DNA of 64,000 bases from Pararhizobium sp. (GTDB lineage Bacteria > Pseudomonadota > Alphaproteobacteria > Rhizobiales > Rhizobiaceae). Numbering within the stretch: position 1 is the first letter of the stretch; every line of letters begins with the position of its first letter. The notes under the pieces are model-generated. The model ran no database searches and had not been told where the DNA came from. It worked only from the letters and a program-made list of their open reading frames with translations. A program made the translations under genes and the position numbers. This document shows positions 38,292 through 48,000 of the stretch, piece by piece. Location of the stretch: NCBI GenBank assembly GCA_017794825.1, contig CP051237.1:1550001-1614000 (forward strand). Direction: 5' to 3'.

Positions 38292-39665
38292 ATGGCGCGA
38301 GATACGACCAACCAGACACCTGTATCGTCCATCGACGACCTCGTCTCCTACCTGGCAGATGGATGCAAGCCGCCCGAAAAATTCCGGATCGGCACCGAGC
38401 ACGAAAAATTCGCCTTCTTCCGGGAAGACAACTCTCCGGTCCCCTATGAAGGTCCGCGGTCGATCTCTGCTCTTCTGAACGGGATGCACGCTTTGCTCGG
38501 CTGGGAGCCGATCATGGACGCCGGCAAGATCATCGGTCTCGTCGAGCCGACCGGCATGGGCGCGATTTCGCTGGAGCCGGGCGGCCAGTTCGAACTCTCC
38601 GGCGCGCCTCTGGAAAACATTCATCAGACCTGCCGCGAATCGAATGCGCATCTGGCGCAATTGCGCGAGGTCGCGGAGCCGATGGGAATCGGCTTTCTGG
38701 GGCTCGGCGGCAGTCCGAAATGGACGCGGGCGGAAACGCCGCGCATGCCGAAGTCGCGTTATGACATCATGACGAACTACATGCCCAAGGTCGGCAGCCA
38801 GGGTCTCGACATGATGTACCGAACCTGCACGATCCAGGTGAATCTCGACTTTTCGTCCGAGACGGACATGCGCCGCAAAATGCAGGCCTCGCTCAAGCTT
38901 CAGCCGCTGGCGACGGCGCTGTTCGCCTTTTCGCCGTTCACCGAAGGAAAACCGAACGGCCTGCTTTCATGGCGTTCGAATATCTGGCGCGACACCGACA
39001 AGGACCGCACCGGCATCCTGCCCTTCGCGTTCTCGCCCGATTACGGCTTCGCCGACTACGTGGAATGGGCGCTGGACGCGCCGATGTATTTCGTTCTGCG
39101 CGACGGCAAATACCAGGACTGCACGCACGTCACTTTTCGGCAATTCATGAACGGCGCGCTGAAGGATGAATTGACCGACGGCATGCCCAATATGGGCGAC
39201 TGGACGAACCACCTGTCGACGCTGTTTCCCGAAGTGCGTCTGAAGCAGTTTCTGGAGATGCGCGGCGCCGATGGCGGCCCGTGGCGCAAGATCTGCGCCC
39301 TGCCCGCCTTCTGGGTCGGTCTGCTCTACGATGATACGTCGCTGGACGCCGTGGAAGAACTCACGAAGGACTGGACCGTCGAACAGGTGCAGGCGCTGCG
39401 CGACAGCGTTCCGGCAAAGGGGCTCGACGCGGAAATCCGCGGCGTCAGCCTGCATACGATGTCACGGGAGGTTCTCGGCCTGTCCCGGCAAGGCCTGCAG
39501 CGCCGGGCGCGCCTCAACGACGACGGCAACGACGAGGCGCACTTCCTTGCGCCGCTCGAAGAAACCGTGGCGCGCGGCAAGACGGCCGCCGGCCTGCTTC
39601 TCGATCTCTACCACGACAAATGGCATGAATCCGTAGAGCCGGTTTTCGAGGAATTTTCTTACTGA
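38292..39665 (+). CDS. gshA: Glutamate-cysteine ligase (plant/alphaproteobacterial type)
   Basis: A 457-residue ATP-dependent ligase for the first step of glutathione synthesis. Family landmarks are FRIGTEHEKFAFF near residue 36, ISLEPGGQFELSGAPLENIHQT, TCTIQVNLDFSSE and TPRMPKSRYDIMTNYMP. The ATG follows the GAGCTGACCC region with a weak RBS; the gap from rsmE is 139 bases. Length and motifs fit the GshA class found in plants and alphaproteobacteria. Confidence 0.93.
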   Translation: MARDTTNQTPVSSIDDLVSYLADGCKPPEKFRIGTEHEKFAFFREDNSPVPYEGPRSISALLNGMHALLGWEPIMDAGKIIGLVEPTGMGAISLEPGGQFELSGAPLENIHQTCRESNAHLAQLREVAEPMGIGFLGLGGSPKWTRAETPRMPKSRYDIMTNYMPKVGSQGLDMMYRTCTIQVNLDFSSETDMRRKMQASLKLQPLATALFAFSPFTEGKPNGLLSWRSNIWRDTDKDRTGILPFAFSPDYGFADYVEWALDAPMYFVLRDGKYQDCTHVTFRQFMNGALKDELTDGMPNMGDWTNHLSTLFPEVRLKQFLEMRGADGGPWRKICALPAFWVGLLYDDTSLDAVEELTKDWTVEQVQALRDSVPAKGLDAEIRGVSLHTMSREVLGLSRQGLQRRARLNDDGNDEAHFLAPLEETVARGKTAAGLLLDLYHDKWHESVEPVFEEFSY

Positions 39666-39720
39666 GCCTCACCAATGCCTTTTTTCAGGGCCGGTGAAGT
39701 CAATGTTCCGGATAACCGGA

Positions 39721-40020
39721 TCAGGCGGCCGTCAACGCACGTAAGACTGCTTCCGGTTCTTTGTCCATGATTCTAAGCAAAGTACGCGCGGCGCCGCTTG
39801 GTTGCCTCTGGCCCTGTTCCCATTTTCTGTAACCGGACGGGCTTACTCCGAGAACAAGGGCCATTTCATTCTGTGTGAGATCGAGCTTCTTGCGGATCGC
39901 CTTTGCATCAATTGCGTCAATTTCGACGGTATTCACCCGCATGCCGGAAACGGTATTGCCTCGGGCGTGATCCAGGGCTTCCGACATTGCATGGATCAGT
40001 TCTTCACCAAAACTTGTCAT
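39721..40020 (-). CDS. HigA-2-like antitoxin (XRE HTH)
   Basis: 99 residues. The C-terminal part is an XRE helix-turn-helix (LDLTQNEMALVLGVSPSGYRKWEQGQ), and the N-terminal ~40 residues would wrap the toxin, as in HigA-2. The start overlaps the toxin stop by 4 bases, in the toxin-first order typical of higBA. It should repress the operon through the palindrome at 40375-40395. Confidence 0.87.
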   Translation of the reverse strand: MTSFGEELIHAMSEALDHARGNTVSGMRVNTVEIDAIDAKAIRKKLDLTQNEMALVLGVSPSGYRKWEQGQRQPSGAARTLLRIMDKEPEAVLRALTAA

Positions 40021-40364
40021 TTCGCTCCGCTCCTGCTCCTGTTCGCCGCTTTGATCGCCTTTGCGAAGGCTGCCACTGCCTTGGCTTCTTCAGGTTTCAG
40101 ATCGACTTTTTCGTTTTTTCCATAAACCAATAGAGCGTATAGTGGCGCGTCTTCACTATACCAGTAATATATCACTCTTGCTCCACCGCGTTTGCCCTTG
40201 CCTTTAGCTCCAATACGAAGCTTTCGGACGCCGCCCGCACCAGGTATTTCGTCTCCAAGAAGCGGATTAGCGGCCAGAAAATCAATCAGCTCTCGTCGCT
40301 CATCTTCAGAGAAAAGCGCGTTTGCCTGTTTTACGAATAACGATGTTTCGGCAACTGTTTGCAT
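40017..40364 (-). CDS. HigB-2-like RelE-family toxin
   Basis: 115 residues from the ATG at 40364. Similarity to the HigB-2 ribosome-dependent mRNase group is clear in GAGGVRKLRIGAKGKGKRGG, ARVIYYWY and LLVYGKNEKVDL, with basic residues on the central strands that form the RNase site. An upstream in-frame ATG at 40385 is inside the operator palindrome and is less likely. With the antitoxin it forms a type II toxin-antitoxin module. Confidence 0.87.
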   Translation of the reverse strand: MQTVAETSLFVKQANALFSEDERRELIDFLAANPLLGDEIPGAGGVRKLRIGAKGKGKRGGARVIYYWYSEDAPLYALLVYGKNEKVDLKPEEAKAVAAFAKAIKAANRSRSGAK

Positions 40365-40374
40365 TGCAATAAAT

Positions 40375-40395
40375 TTATAACCCAATGGGTTATAA
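40375..40395. promoter_or_regulatory. Operator palindrome of the HigBA-like module
   Basis: A perfect 21-base inverted repeat: TTATAACCCA, one central base, TGGGTTATAA. It ends 11 bases upstream of the toxin ATG, the expected place for autoregulation by the antitoxin or the complex. The downstream stretch to 40598 holds no gene I can support. Confidence 0.75.
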
Positions 40396-40598
40396 TATGG
40401 TATTGAAACGGACGGGCGTCAATTGCAAAATCCTGGAAGCGCTGCCTGGATTTTGCTGTCGCGACCCCCGAACCAGGCATGTTTTGTGGTTGTCTGCTCA
40501 GTCGTTGAGCAGGCCCTTTCGCTTCATCCTTTCTGAACATATACTCGGCAGAATGCCTGAATGCACAAGCAACAGGCAGCGAAAGGACGTGTCCAGCC

Positions 40599-41402
40599 AT
40601 GCTACCGCTCTACGAGATGATGATGCAGGCGCAAAATGGCGAGGCGATGCGGGTGATGGCGCGGCAATTCGGGCTCGACGAGGACCAGGCCGCCCGCGCA
40701 ATGGAAGCCCTCATGCCTGCCTTTTCGACCGGCCTGAAGCGCAACGCGACCAATCCGTACACGATGTTCGATTTCTGGCAGGCCTTCGCCGATCCGGGCC
40801 ATACGCAATATTTCGAGAACCTGTCGAAAGCGTTCACGCCCAAGGGCATCGATGAAGGCAACCATATACTCGGCCAGTTGTTCGGCTCGAAGGAGATCAG
40901 CCGGGCGGTCGCCTATCAGGCGGCGCAATTCTCGGGGCTGAGCCAGGAAATCCTCAAGCAGATGATGCCTGTCATCGCAGCCTCCATGATGGGCGGGCTC
41001 TACAAACAGGCGTCGAACGCATTCGGCGCAAACTCCGCGCAGGGCGTAAATGTCTTTGCGGACATGATGGAGCAGATGACCGGCGTTCGGCAGAATTCGA
41101 AGCCCAAGGAGTTCGAATATCCCTTCGCCAAAATGATGGAGCAGATGTTCGGAAGCGGAACAAGGGAACCGGAGAAGAAGCCTGCTGCCGACAATCCGTT
41201 CATGAAGATGTTCGAGGACATGATGGCCGCAAGTATGCCGTCCTCGAAACCCGAACCGGAACCTGAACCCGAGAAGTCCGCCAACCCCTACGACAAGCTG
41301 TTCGGAAACATGTTCGAGGCGGGAATAGAAATTCAGAAAGACTATCAGAAAAACATGGAGTCGATTTTCGACACCTATGTTTCAGGCGCAAAGAAGCAGT
41401 AG
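40599..41402 (+). CDS. DUF937 family protein
   Basis: 267 residues. The first ~140 match the DUF937 pattern (NHILGQLFGSKEISRAVA, SGLSQEILKQMMPVIAASMMGGLYK). The remainder is a low-complexity, Met/Lys/Pro/Glu-rich region with repeated short units (FAKMMEQMFG, FMKMFEDMMA, DKLFGNMFEAG) and a PEPEPEPE tract. No enzymatic motif is visible; the function of the family is unknown. Single gene between the HigBA-like module and DUF1127. Confidence 0.8.
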   Translation: MLPLYEMMMQAQNGEAMRVMARQFGLDEDQAARAMEALMPAFSTGLKRNATNPYTMFDFWQAFADPGHTQYFENLSKAFTPKGIDEGNHILGQLFGSKEISRAVAYQAAQFSGLSQEILKQMMPVIAASMMGGLYKQASNAFGANSAQGVNVFADMMEQMTGVRQNSKPKEFEYPFAKMMEQMFGSGTREPEKKPAADNPFMKMFEDMMAASMPSSKPEPEPEPEKSANPYDKLFGNMFEAGIEIQKDYQKNMESIFDTYVSGAKKQ

Positions 41403-41412
41403 CCGGTAAAAG

Positions 41413-41440
41413 CCCGGCGACTGTCACACCAGCCGCCGGG
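41413..41440 (+). other. Hairpin downstream of the DUF937 gene
   Basis: CCCGGCG (41413-41419) and CGCCGGG (41434-41440) can pair over a 14-base loop. No T-run follows, so it is at best a weak terminator or mRNA end-stabiliser. Confidence 0.3.
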
Positions 41441-41555
41441 AGGGAGCGGGCACAGGGCACGTGACCCGCGGGGAAAGCAACAAGTCTGGCCGTTTTGCCG
41501 GTTCATCGCCCGATGCGGTCGTAGACAGACCGGCGACTACGGCCAGACATTCACC

Positions 41556-41834
41556 TTACAGGACCAATAACCTGCGAGACCGCCGGCGCAGCGCGGCGCG
41601 CGTCAATTCGCAGGAGTGGTCATCAAACGCACCGCCGCGAACGGCGTAGCGCACGTCATCACGCCGCAATCCGATATCCGCAAGCTGGCTGTCGGTGAAC
41701 TCCAGCAACCTGTACACTTCGCGCCGGTTTCGATAGCGGCGCACGAGGGAGCCGACCATATTCCAGAACGTAGAAAAACGGCTTTTCGGCTTGAATGCAG
41801 CGTCGAGCAGCAAGTGTGTATGTCTGTCAGTCAT
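41556..41834 (-). CDS. DUF1127 small basic protein
   Basis: 92 residues. The central DUF1127 motif is RREVYRLLEFTDSQLADIGLRRDDV. The ends are Arg-rich. DUF1127 proteins are frequent in Rhizobiales, and some bind RNA or affect phosphate and carbon responses; no role is inferred here. It is divergent from the LysR gene at 42049, and the gap contains a GACT-AATC-AGTC dyad near 41987-41998. Confidence 0.8.
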   Translation of the reverse strand: MTDRHTHLLLDAAFKPKSRFSTFWNMVGSLVRRYRNRREVYRLLEFTDSQLADIGLRRDDVRYAVRGGAFDDHSCELTRAALRRRSRRLLVL

Positions 41835-42048
41835 GTCAGTCTCCTTTCCGCGCCTGCCTGTCTGATTCCGGAGGCAGAAAAACGCTGTGCTTCGGGTGGC
41901 TTCGCCGAGTGTGTTGAATCCGATTGTTGGGAAACCCGCCTCGTCGACGGCGGTGTGTCATCGACCTGGAAACTATTTCAAAGCTTGACTAATCAGTCTA
42001 GTGAATGTTTCTAATGCATATGATCAGAATAATTGATATGAGGCCGAT

Positions 42049-42999
42049 ATGGCAGCGCCCCTCGACATCGACCAGCTCAGAACCTTCATAGCAATCGTCG
42101 ACATAGGCAGCTTCACGCGCGCAGCGGAAGAGGTGAACAAGACCCAGTCCGCCGTCTCCATGCAGATGCGCAGGCTGGAAGAGCGAATCGGCAAATCGCT
42201 TTTCGAAAAGGATGGCCGGGTGAACCGGCTGACGACGGAAGGCGAGAGGCTGATGCCCTACGCCCGCCGCATGGTGCGGCTGAGCAACGAAACGCTTGCG
42301 GCGTTTGACGACAATGCGCTCGCCGGCAGTATCAGGCTCGGCACGCCGGACGACTACGCCGACCGCTACATGCCCGACATCATCGCCCGGTTCGCGAAGA
42401 CCAACCCGAATGTCGAACTGTCGATCATGTGCGAGCCTTCGCGCGACCTCGTCGACAGGCTGGAACGCAACGAACTCGATATTGCTCTGGTGACGCACAG
42501 TCCGCGGAACTGGCGCTCGCGCATGCTGAGGACCGAACCCCTGCTGTGGGTGACCTCAATGGCGCATTCTGTTCATCAGCACGACCCGGTGCCGCTGGCG
42601 GTCGGACGGCGCAGTTGCGACTGGCGGCAGCTTGGTTGCGCGGCGCTGGATTCAACGGGCCGGAAATACCAGATCCTGTTCACGAGCTTTTCCTCGACGG
42701 TCGTCGCATCGGCGGTGCTGGCGGGACTGGCCGTATCCATCCTGCCGGAATCCGCGCTCAGGCCGGGTATGCGCATTCTGACGGCCGCTGACGGGTTTCC
42801 GTCGCTGCCGCCAGCCGAAATCGGCATGATCCGGCGCGCCGGCGTTCCGACCGCGCTGATGGATGCGATTACCGAGCATGTCGCGGCAAGTCTCGACAAT
42901 ATCTCGAACGCGTCGATCGACGAAAACGGCGAGACTGCTGCATCCCACGTCATGCAGAACAACCGTATTCGCAACGAGTTAATGTTCTCAAGCTGGTAG
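42049..42999 (+). CDS. LysR-family transcriptional regulator
   Basis: 316 residues. The winged helix is IDIGSFTRAAEEVNKTQSAVSMQMRRLEERIG, and the effector domain begins GSIRLGTPDDYADRYMPDII. The C-terminal ~35 residues beyond the usual end (ISNASIDENGETAA onwards) look unstructured. No enzyme operon is adjacent; the divergent DUF1127 gene and the dyad between them are the only local target candidates. Confidence 0.88.
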   Translation: MAAPLDIDQLRTFIAIVDIGSFTRAAEEVNKTQSAVSMQMRRLEERIGKSLFEKDGRVNRLTTEGERLMPYARRMVRLSNETLAAFDDNALAGSIRLGTPDDYADRYMPDIIARFAKTNPNVELSIMCEPSRDLVDRLERNELDIALVTHSPRNWRSRMLRTEPLLWVTSMAHSVHQHDPVPLAVGRRSCDWRQLGCAALDSTGRKYQILFTSFSSTVVASAVLAGLAVSILPESALRPGMRILTAADGFPSLPPAEIGMIRRAGVPTALMDAITEHVAASLDNISNASIDENGETAASHVMQNNRIRNELMFSSW

Positions 43000-43061
43000 G
43001 CGGCCGCATTTCCGGGCGCTGGCGATCTTGACCTCGCCGCCCGAAACAGGCGCTATGAGGC

Positions 43062-44630
43062 ATGTCGACACAGCATATGAGCGATTCGCCCAGCAATCTG
43101 ACGGAATACACCGTCAGCGAGATTTCCGGTTCGATCAAGCGCACCGTCGAGGACGCTTTCGGACACGTGCGGCTGCGCGGCGAAATATCCGGCTACCGCG
43201 GACCGCATTCGTCGGGACACGCCTATTTCTCGTTGAAGGATGACCGGGCGCGCATCGAGGCTGTGATCTGGCGCGGCGCATTCTCGCGACTGAAATTCAA
43301 GCCCGAAGAAGGCATGGAGATGATCGCGACCGGAAAGGTCACGACATATCCGGGCTCCTCCAAATATCAGATCGTCATAGAGCAGCTTGAACCGGCCGGC
43401 GCCGGGGCCTTGATGGCGCTCCTGGAAGAGCGGCGCAAGAAACTCGCCGCCGAAGGTCTGTTCGACGAGGATCGCAAACAACCCCTGCCCTACATGCCCA
43501 GGGTCATTGGCGTCATCACCTCGCCGACCGGTGCGGTGATCCGCGATATCCTGCACCGGATCGGCGACCGGTTTCCGGTGCATGTCGTCGTCTGGCCGGT
43601 GCGCGTCCAGGGCGAGACCAGCGGACCCGAAGCCGCCGCCGCGATCAACGGCTTCAACGCTCTCGACAAGGACGGAGCCATTCCGCGGCCGGACCTGCTG
43701 ATCGTCGCGCGCGGCGGCGGCAGTCTGGAGGATCTGTGGGGTTTCAACGACGAGGAGGTCGTGAGAGCCGCGGCTGCCTCGACCATTCCGCTGATATCGG
43801 CCGTCGGTCACGAGACTGACTGGACCCTGATCGACTACGTTGCGGATCGCCGGGCGCCGACGCCGACAGGCGCCGCCGAAATGGCCGTGCCGGTCAAGGC
43901 GGATCTGGAAGCCAATCTCTCGGCGCTGGCCGCGCGCCACTCCGGCGGACTGACGCGGCTTCTCGACGCCAGACGTCAGTCCGTGCGCGCGATGGCCCGC
44001 GCACTGCCTTCCATCGACATGCTGCTTGCCCTCCCCCGCCGCCGCTTCGACGAGGCGGCCGGCAATCTCGGACGGGCGCTGCAACTCAACACGGCCAACA
44101 AGAGGCGCGACTTCGAACGCAGGGCCCAGCGGATAACGCCGGAATCCCTGCTGCGGAGGTTTCTCCAGAAGCGTCAGCGCATCGGTGAACTGGCGAACGC
44201 CTATGACCGGCGCGTCGAACGCATGCAGGACAGGCTCGCCGGAAGGCTGTCCAACGCGGCGGGCAGGCTTTCCCTGAGACCCGCGCTGCTGCGCGTCGAT
44301 CAGGGACGCACCGGCCTGCAGAGCCTTGCGGGGCGCGGCGACAAGGCGATCTCACTGCTCGCAGAGAGACAACGCCGCGGTCTGAACGAGGCGGGGCGAC
44401 TGCTTGATTCCATGTCCTACAAGAACGTTCTGCAGCGCGGCTACGCCGTCATACGCGACGCCGGCGACGCCGTGGTGGACAACGCCGCAGCGCTTTCTTC
44501 CGGCGACGCGGTGTCGATCGAATTCAAGGATGGTCGCGTCGACGCCGTCACCGCCGGCGGATCAGCCGGCAAGGCCAAGCCGAAACCAGCCGCCCGCAAG
44601 AAACCTGCAGGACAGGGCAGCCTGTTCTGA
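43062..44630 (+). CDS. xseA: Exodeoxyribonuclease VII large subunit
   Basis: A 522-residue nuclease subunit that degrades single-stranded DNA in both directions. The N-terminal OB-fold ([21 protein letters not shown]) and catalytic core ([57 protein letters not shown]) are canonical. The coiled-coil region and the C-terminal QRGYAVIRD follow. A second ATG at 43077 is an alternative start. The small subunit xseB is not adjacent. Confidence 0.95.
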   Translation: MSTQHMSDSPSNLTEYTVSEISGSIKRTVEDAFGHVRLRGEISGYRGPHSSGHAYFSLKDDRARIEAVIWRGAFSRLKFKPEEGMEMIATGKVTTYPGSSKYQIVIEQLEPAGAGALMALLEERRKKLAAEGLFDEDRKQPLPYMPRVIGVITSPTGAVIRDILHRIGDRFPVHVVVWPVRVQGETSGPEAAAAINGFNALDKDGAIPRPDLLIVARGGGSLEDLWGFNDEEVVRAAAASTIPLISAVGHETDWTLIDYVADRRAPTPTGAAEMAVPVKADLEANLSALAARHSGGLTRLLDARRQSVRAMARALPSIDMLLALPRRRFDEAAGNLGRALQLNTANKRRDFERRAQRITPESLLRRFLQKRQRIGELANAYDRRVERMQDRLAGRLSNAAGRLSLRPALLRVDQGRTGLQSLAGRGDKAISLLAERQRRGLNEAGRLLDSMSYKNVLQRGYAVIRDAGDAVVDNAAALSSGDAVSIEFKDGRVDAVTAGGSAGKAKPKPAARKKPAGQGSLF

Positions 44631-47231
44631 TCACTTCCGGAGCACGTTCAACCGACCGCCGGAAATCAGCGTCGTGATATCAAGAAGCGCTTGCGGCGCG
44701 GCGAAACCGCCGGAACACGCGAGATAGTTCGGCGTCCAGACAGGATCGAATTTCTGCTTGAAGGATCGCAGTCCCTCGAAATGGTAGAAATCCTCGCCGC
44801 GTTTGTAGATCTGCGTTCCAATCCGGTTCCAGGTCGTGGCCAGCGGATGATCCGCGAGACCGGCCAGCGGCGCGGCGCCCAGATTGAACCAGCGATATTG
44901 TTCCGATTGCGCGTAGAGCAGCAGTTCGGCGAATAGAAAATCCATGACAACGTTGGAGGCCCCGGGGACAAAGCGCATCAGGTCGATCGCCATTTCCTCA
45001 TGGCCGGATCCGCGCAGGATATTGGCGAATGCGACGATTTCGTCTCCGCGGCGAATGACGGCCATGTCGAAATTCAGGAGATAGGGCTCGTCGAAATTCC
45101 CGAGCGCGAAACGTTTCTCCGTCCCCGACTTCCCGGAAAGCCAGGAGTCCGAGACCCGGCGTAGCGACGGCATGATGGGCAAGACATCCGAAGACGGAAC
45201 GATTTCGAAAGAGAGATCCTCCTTTTCGGCGCGCCGCTGCGCATGCCGCAAATCCTTCTTGCCGTGCCCTTCCAGGGTGAAGCCTGTGAGATCGACGCGC
45301 GCGACCTCGCCGATCTTCAAGACCGACAAGCCCATATCGACGTAGAGAGGCAGGTATTCCGTTCCCACGGCATAAAAGGCCGGGCGATAGCCGTCGCGAT
45401 CGGCCAGTTCCCTGAACCGCCACGCAAGATTTTCTCCCTCGCTGCGATCACCAACCGGATCGCCCTTGGCGACGAGCGTACGACCGCTTGCGCCGTACAT
45501 GAGAAAAGCGTTCTCCTCGGGAGAGATCAGAAACGACTTGTCGCCGAGCAGCGCGATCGTCGTCTCGGCCTTCGGCGAATGCGCCACCAGCCTGCGCACG
45601 CTCTCGGGGATAGCGTCGCCAGCGCCAGCCGCAACGCGACGCCGGTTGAGCAGCATGAAAAGACCGAGAGCAAAGACCGCCACGACCATGACGAAAGCCG
45701 AGCGCACGAACCGCGATGCGCCGCTGTTCCAGCCGAACTGCCACCAGAGATCGCCGGCGAAGTCAGCGTTGCGATGGGCGAACAAACCGAGCCAGACGGC
45801 GGAAGCGAGCGTGACGAGCATCAGCATCAGCCAGAACGGCGTGACTGCGAACACAGATTCTCCGGACCGGCGATAGAAAGCATCTCGAAAGGGAAGGAGC
45901 ACCAGGAATATCACGACGAGACCAGCCGCGAGGTAAAGATTCATCCCCTTGACGAGCGCGAAGAGAGCGCCCGCCAGCAGGAGCCCGAGAACTGCGTAAT
46001 ATCCGCTCCGTCGCCGGCGGAGCAGCGCATGGGAAACAATGATCAGCGCCAGTCCGACAAGGCTCGCCAGCATGTGCGACGATTCGAAAACCGCCAGCGA
46101 AAGGTTGGACTTAAGCCATTCATGCCCGGACCAGTCGACCGGGATCGACCCCGACAGCATCAGGGCGAACCCGGCCGCGAAGGTCAGTCCGGCGGCAAGC
46201 GGCGGCAATAGCGGCTGCGTCACCCTGCCGATTTCGCCGATGCCGCCCTTTATGGCGCGGCCGCCGTGAAAGAGCTCCGTAGCCAGCATGACGATGATGA
46301 CCGGGATGACGGGAACGAGATAGTAGATCACCCTGTAGAGAACGAGCGCGCCGAGCACGTCGGATCTTCCGCCCGCGCCCAACCCGGCGATCACTGTCGC
46401 GTCGAATACGCCCAGACCGCCTGGCGAATGGCTGGCCGTGCCCAGAATGACCGCCGATATGTAGACGATGAAGAAGCTTCCGGGCGATCCGGCGATATCT
46501 GCGGGCAGCAACACGTAAAGCGTTGCAGCCGACGCACCCACATCGAAAAACCCGGCGCAAAGCTGCATCAGGCCGACGCGCAATCCAGGCAATGTGACCT
46601 GCATGCCGCGGAACGCGATGCGTCTTGAGCCAGTCGCAATCCACACGAAATAGGCCAGGAACACGATCAGGATGAAAACGCCGATTGCGCGCAACACGAA
46701 GACGGGGACCGGCACCAGTTGATGGACGCCTTCCGGCTGAAAGGCCAGCGCACAGCCGATCAGCGATCCCACGCCAAGCCACAGGCACATCCACGACAGG
46801 AAGATAATCTGGCCGATGGAGGAAAACTCTATGCCGCCGCGACTGTAGATGCGATAGCGCAATGCGCCGCCGGTCAGAACGTGGAAACCGATCGCATCCG
46901 ACAGGGCGAAACCGGCGACGCCGGCCCAGGCCGCCGTGCGCAGCCGAATCCTTCCCGGCGCAACCAGCCTGACGGCCAGCATCTCGTAGCATGCGATGGC
47001 GGTAAAGCTGGTCGTCATGGTCAGAAACGCCAGAACGATCGACCTTGTCGGCGTTTGACGGATGTCGTCCATGACCTGCTGCAGAGAGACGTTCTCGGTA
47101 AATCTGTGCAGCACATAGAAAGCAAATGCGATCAGAACGACTGCAACGAGGGCTGTCAGGACGTGGAGAAGGTTTCGTCTGCTGGTGATCGCCTGCATTT
47201 CGCCCCGGATAAACGACAACAATACACCCAC
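44631..47231 (-). CDS. mprF: Lysyl-phosphatidylglycerol synthetase/flippase, MprF/LpiA-like
   Basis: 866 residues: an N-terminal membrane half with about 12-14 helices (flippase) and a C-terminal DUF2156 GNAT-like domain (ISPEENAFLMYGASGRTLVAKGDPVG; YKRGEDFYHFEGLRSFKQKFDP). It transfers an aminoacyl group from tRNA to phosphatidylglycerol and flips the product, lowering surface charge and raising resistance to cationic peptides or acid. In rhizobia the LpiA homologue is usually paired with an atvA/acvB hydrolase gene; that partner is absent here. Its stop abuts the xseA stop. Confidence 0.9.
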   Translation of the reverse strand: MGVLLSFIRGEMQAITSRRNLLHVLTALVAVVLIAFAFYVLHRFTENVSLQQVMDDIRQTPTRSIVLAFLTMTTSFTAIACYEMLAVRLVAPGRIRLRTAAWAGVAGFALSDAIGFHVLTGGALRYRIYSRGGIEFSSIGQIIFLSWMCLWLGVGSLIGCALAFQPEGVHQLVPVPVFVLRAIGVFILIVFLAYFVWIATGSRRIAFRGMQVTLPGLRVGLMQLCAGFFDVGASAATLYVLLPADIAGSPGSFFIVYISAVILGTASHSPGGLGVFDATVIAGLGAGGRSDVLGALVLYRVIYYLVPVIPVIIVMLATELFHGGRAIKGGIGEIGRVTQPLLPPLAAGLTFAAGFALMLSGSIPVDWSGHEWLKSNLSLAVFESSHMLASLVGLALIIVSHALLRRRRSGYYAVLGLLLAGALFALVKGMNLYLAAGLVVIFLVLLPFRDAFYRRSGESVFAVTPFWLMLMLVTLASAVWLGLFAHRNADFAGDLWWQFGWNSGASRFVRSAFVMVVAVFALGLFMLLNRRRVAAGAGDAIPESVRRLVAHSPKAETTIALLGDKSFLISPEENAFLMYGASGRTLVAKGDPVGDRSEGENLAWRFRELADRDGYRPAFYAVGTEYLPLYVDMGLSVLKIGEVARVDLTGFTLEGHGKKDLRHAQRRAEKEDLSFEIVPSSDVLPIMPSLRRVSDSWLSGKSGTEKRFALGNFDEPYLLNFDMAVIRRGDEIVAFANILRGSGHEEMAIDLMRFVPGASNVVMDFLFAELLLYAQSEQYRWFNLGAAPLAGLADHPLATTWNRIGTQIYKRGEDFYHFEGLRSFKQKFDPVWTPNYLACSGGFAAPQALLDITTLISGGRLNVLRK

Positions 47232-47256
47232 CCCGATAATCGCTTGATTTTAATTA

Positions 47257-47285
47257 TTTATCGCAGTTTCAGGGAGAGAGTGCAA
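47257..47285 (-). promoter_or_regulatory. Candidate promoter for mprF
   Basis: On the reverse strand TTGCAC (47285-47280), a 17-base spacer and GATAAA (47262-47257) stand about 25 bases before the mprF start, in an AT-rich stretch unlike the surroundings. Confidence 0.4.
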
Positions 47286-47384
47286 TTTCGCCAATTCAAT
47301 CCACATCCCATCGTCTAGCAAGGAAAAAGCAATAGCATCACCGTTGGTCGATCCGTTTCGACAACGACCTCGCTCTATCGCGGA

Positions 47385-47651
47385 TCAGGATTTCGTCTGA
47401 TGCGCCTGGACATAAGCGCTCAAAACCGCAGCCATGCGCGAAGTGTAGCCCTTGGGATTTTCCTTCCTAAAGAAATCGACCACATCTTCAGGTAACCTCA
47501 GCGAAACGTTAGGCTTGGTTCTGGGCGGTGACAGTTTCGCATTTTTCCAGAATTTTTCATCAAGTTCCGGTGTATCGGTCGTATCGATCGCTTTATCCGG
47601 CAAGGCTGCAATTTGTTCAGTGGTCAAAGGTTTTTCGTATTTCTTTTTCAT
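47385..47651 (-). CDS. brnA: BrnA-type antitoxin
   Basis: 88 residues. An N-terminal toxin-wrapping part (MKKKYEKPLTTEQIAALPD) is followed by a ribbon-helix-helix-like DNA-binding end with KPNVSLRLPEDVVDFFRKE. The start is at 47651, overlapping the end of brnT by 35 bases. BrnA neutralises BrnT and autorepresses the operon. The composition is distinctly more AT-rich than neighbouring genes, consistent with transfer. Confidence 0.85.
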   Translation of the reverse strand: MKKKYEKPLTTEQIAALPDKAIDTTDTPELDEKFWKNAKLSPPRTKPNVSLRLPEDVVDFFRKENPKGYTSRMAAVLSAYVQAHQTKS

Positions 47652-47907
47652 ATCTTTTCTTTTCCTTTCTGAGCGCCGGCCTCGCTGAAATAAGGCGACA
47701 AACACCATCTCTATCTGTGTGCACCACGACGAGAATTGCCGTTCCATCTATCATTCCAAGGCTAATTTCGCGCATTTCTCCATACCCAAATCGTTCGTCA
47801 AGCCAACCAAACGTCCATCCATCAAAAATCTTCTGCGCCTGTTCAAAGCTCACCCCATGCTTTGCGATATTCAGGCGATTTTTATCTTCATCCCACTCGA
47901 ATTCCAT
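47617..47907 (-). CDS. brnT: BrnT-type RNase toxin
   Basis: 96 residues of the BrnT family (RelE-like fold ribonuclease). The canonical beginning MEFEWDEDKNRLNIAKHGVSF is seen, then REISLGMIDGTAILVVVHTDR and RLISARPALRKEKKRYE with the basic active-site residues. The start at 47907 is preceded by GAGG at a spacing of 5; the frame stays open far upstream, but this lies over the promoter. Low GC compared with the flanks. Confidence 0.88.
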   Translation of the reverse strand: MEFEWDEDKNRLNIAKHGVSFEQAQKIFDGWTFGWLDERFGYGEMREISLGMIDGTAILVVVHTDRDGVCRLISARPALRKEKKRYEKEIRKTFDH

Positions 47908-47923
47908 AAATGCCTCAAAAATA

Positions 47924-47952
47924 TTTGTAATACATTTTGTATTACTTTTCAA
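47924..47952 (-). promoter_or_regulatory. brnTA promoter with operator palindrome in the spacer
   Basis: Reverse strand: TTGAAA (47952-47947), 17 bases, TACAAA (47929-47924). A perfect 8+8 inverted repeat, GTAATACA-TTT-TGTATTAC (47927-47945), fills the spacer and touches the -10. This is the expected geometry for autorepression by BrnA binding between -35 and -10. Confidence 0.65.
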
Positions 47953-48000
47953 GAAAATAATCCGTTTCACAGCGATTAAAACACGCAATAGTGTCTCCAA

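Noticed and set aside
40385..40855. Rightward frame beginning at the HigBA operator
   Set aside because: It runs out of frame into the DUF937 gene and its first ATG is part of the palindrome.
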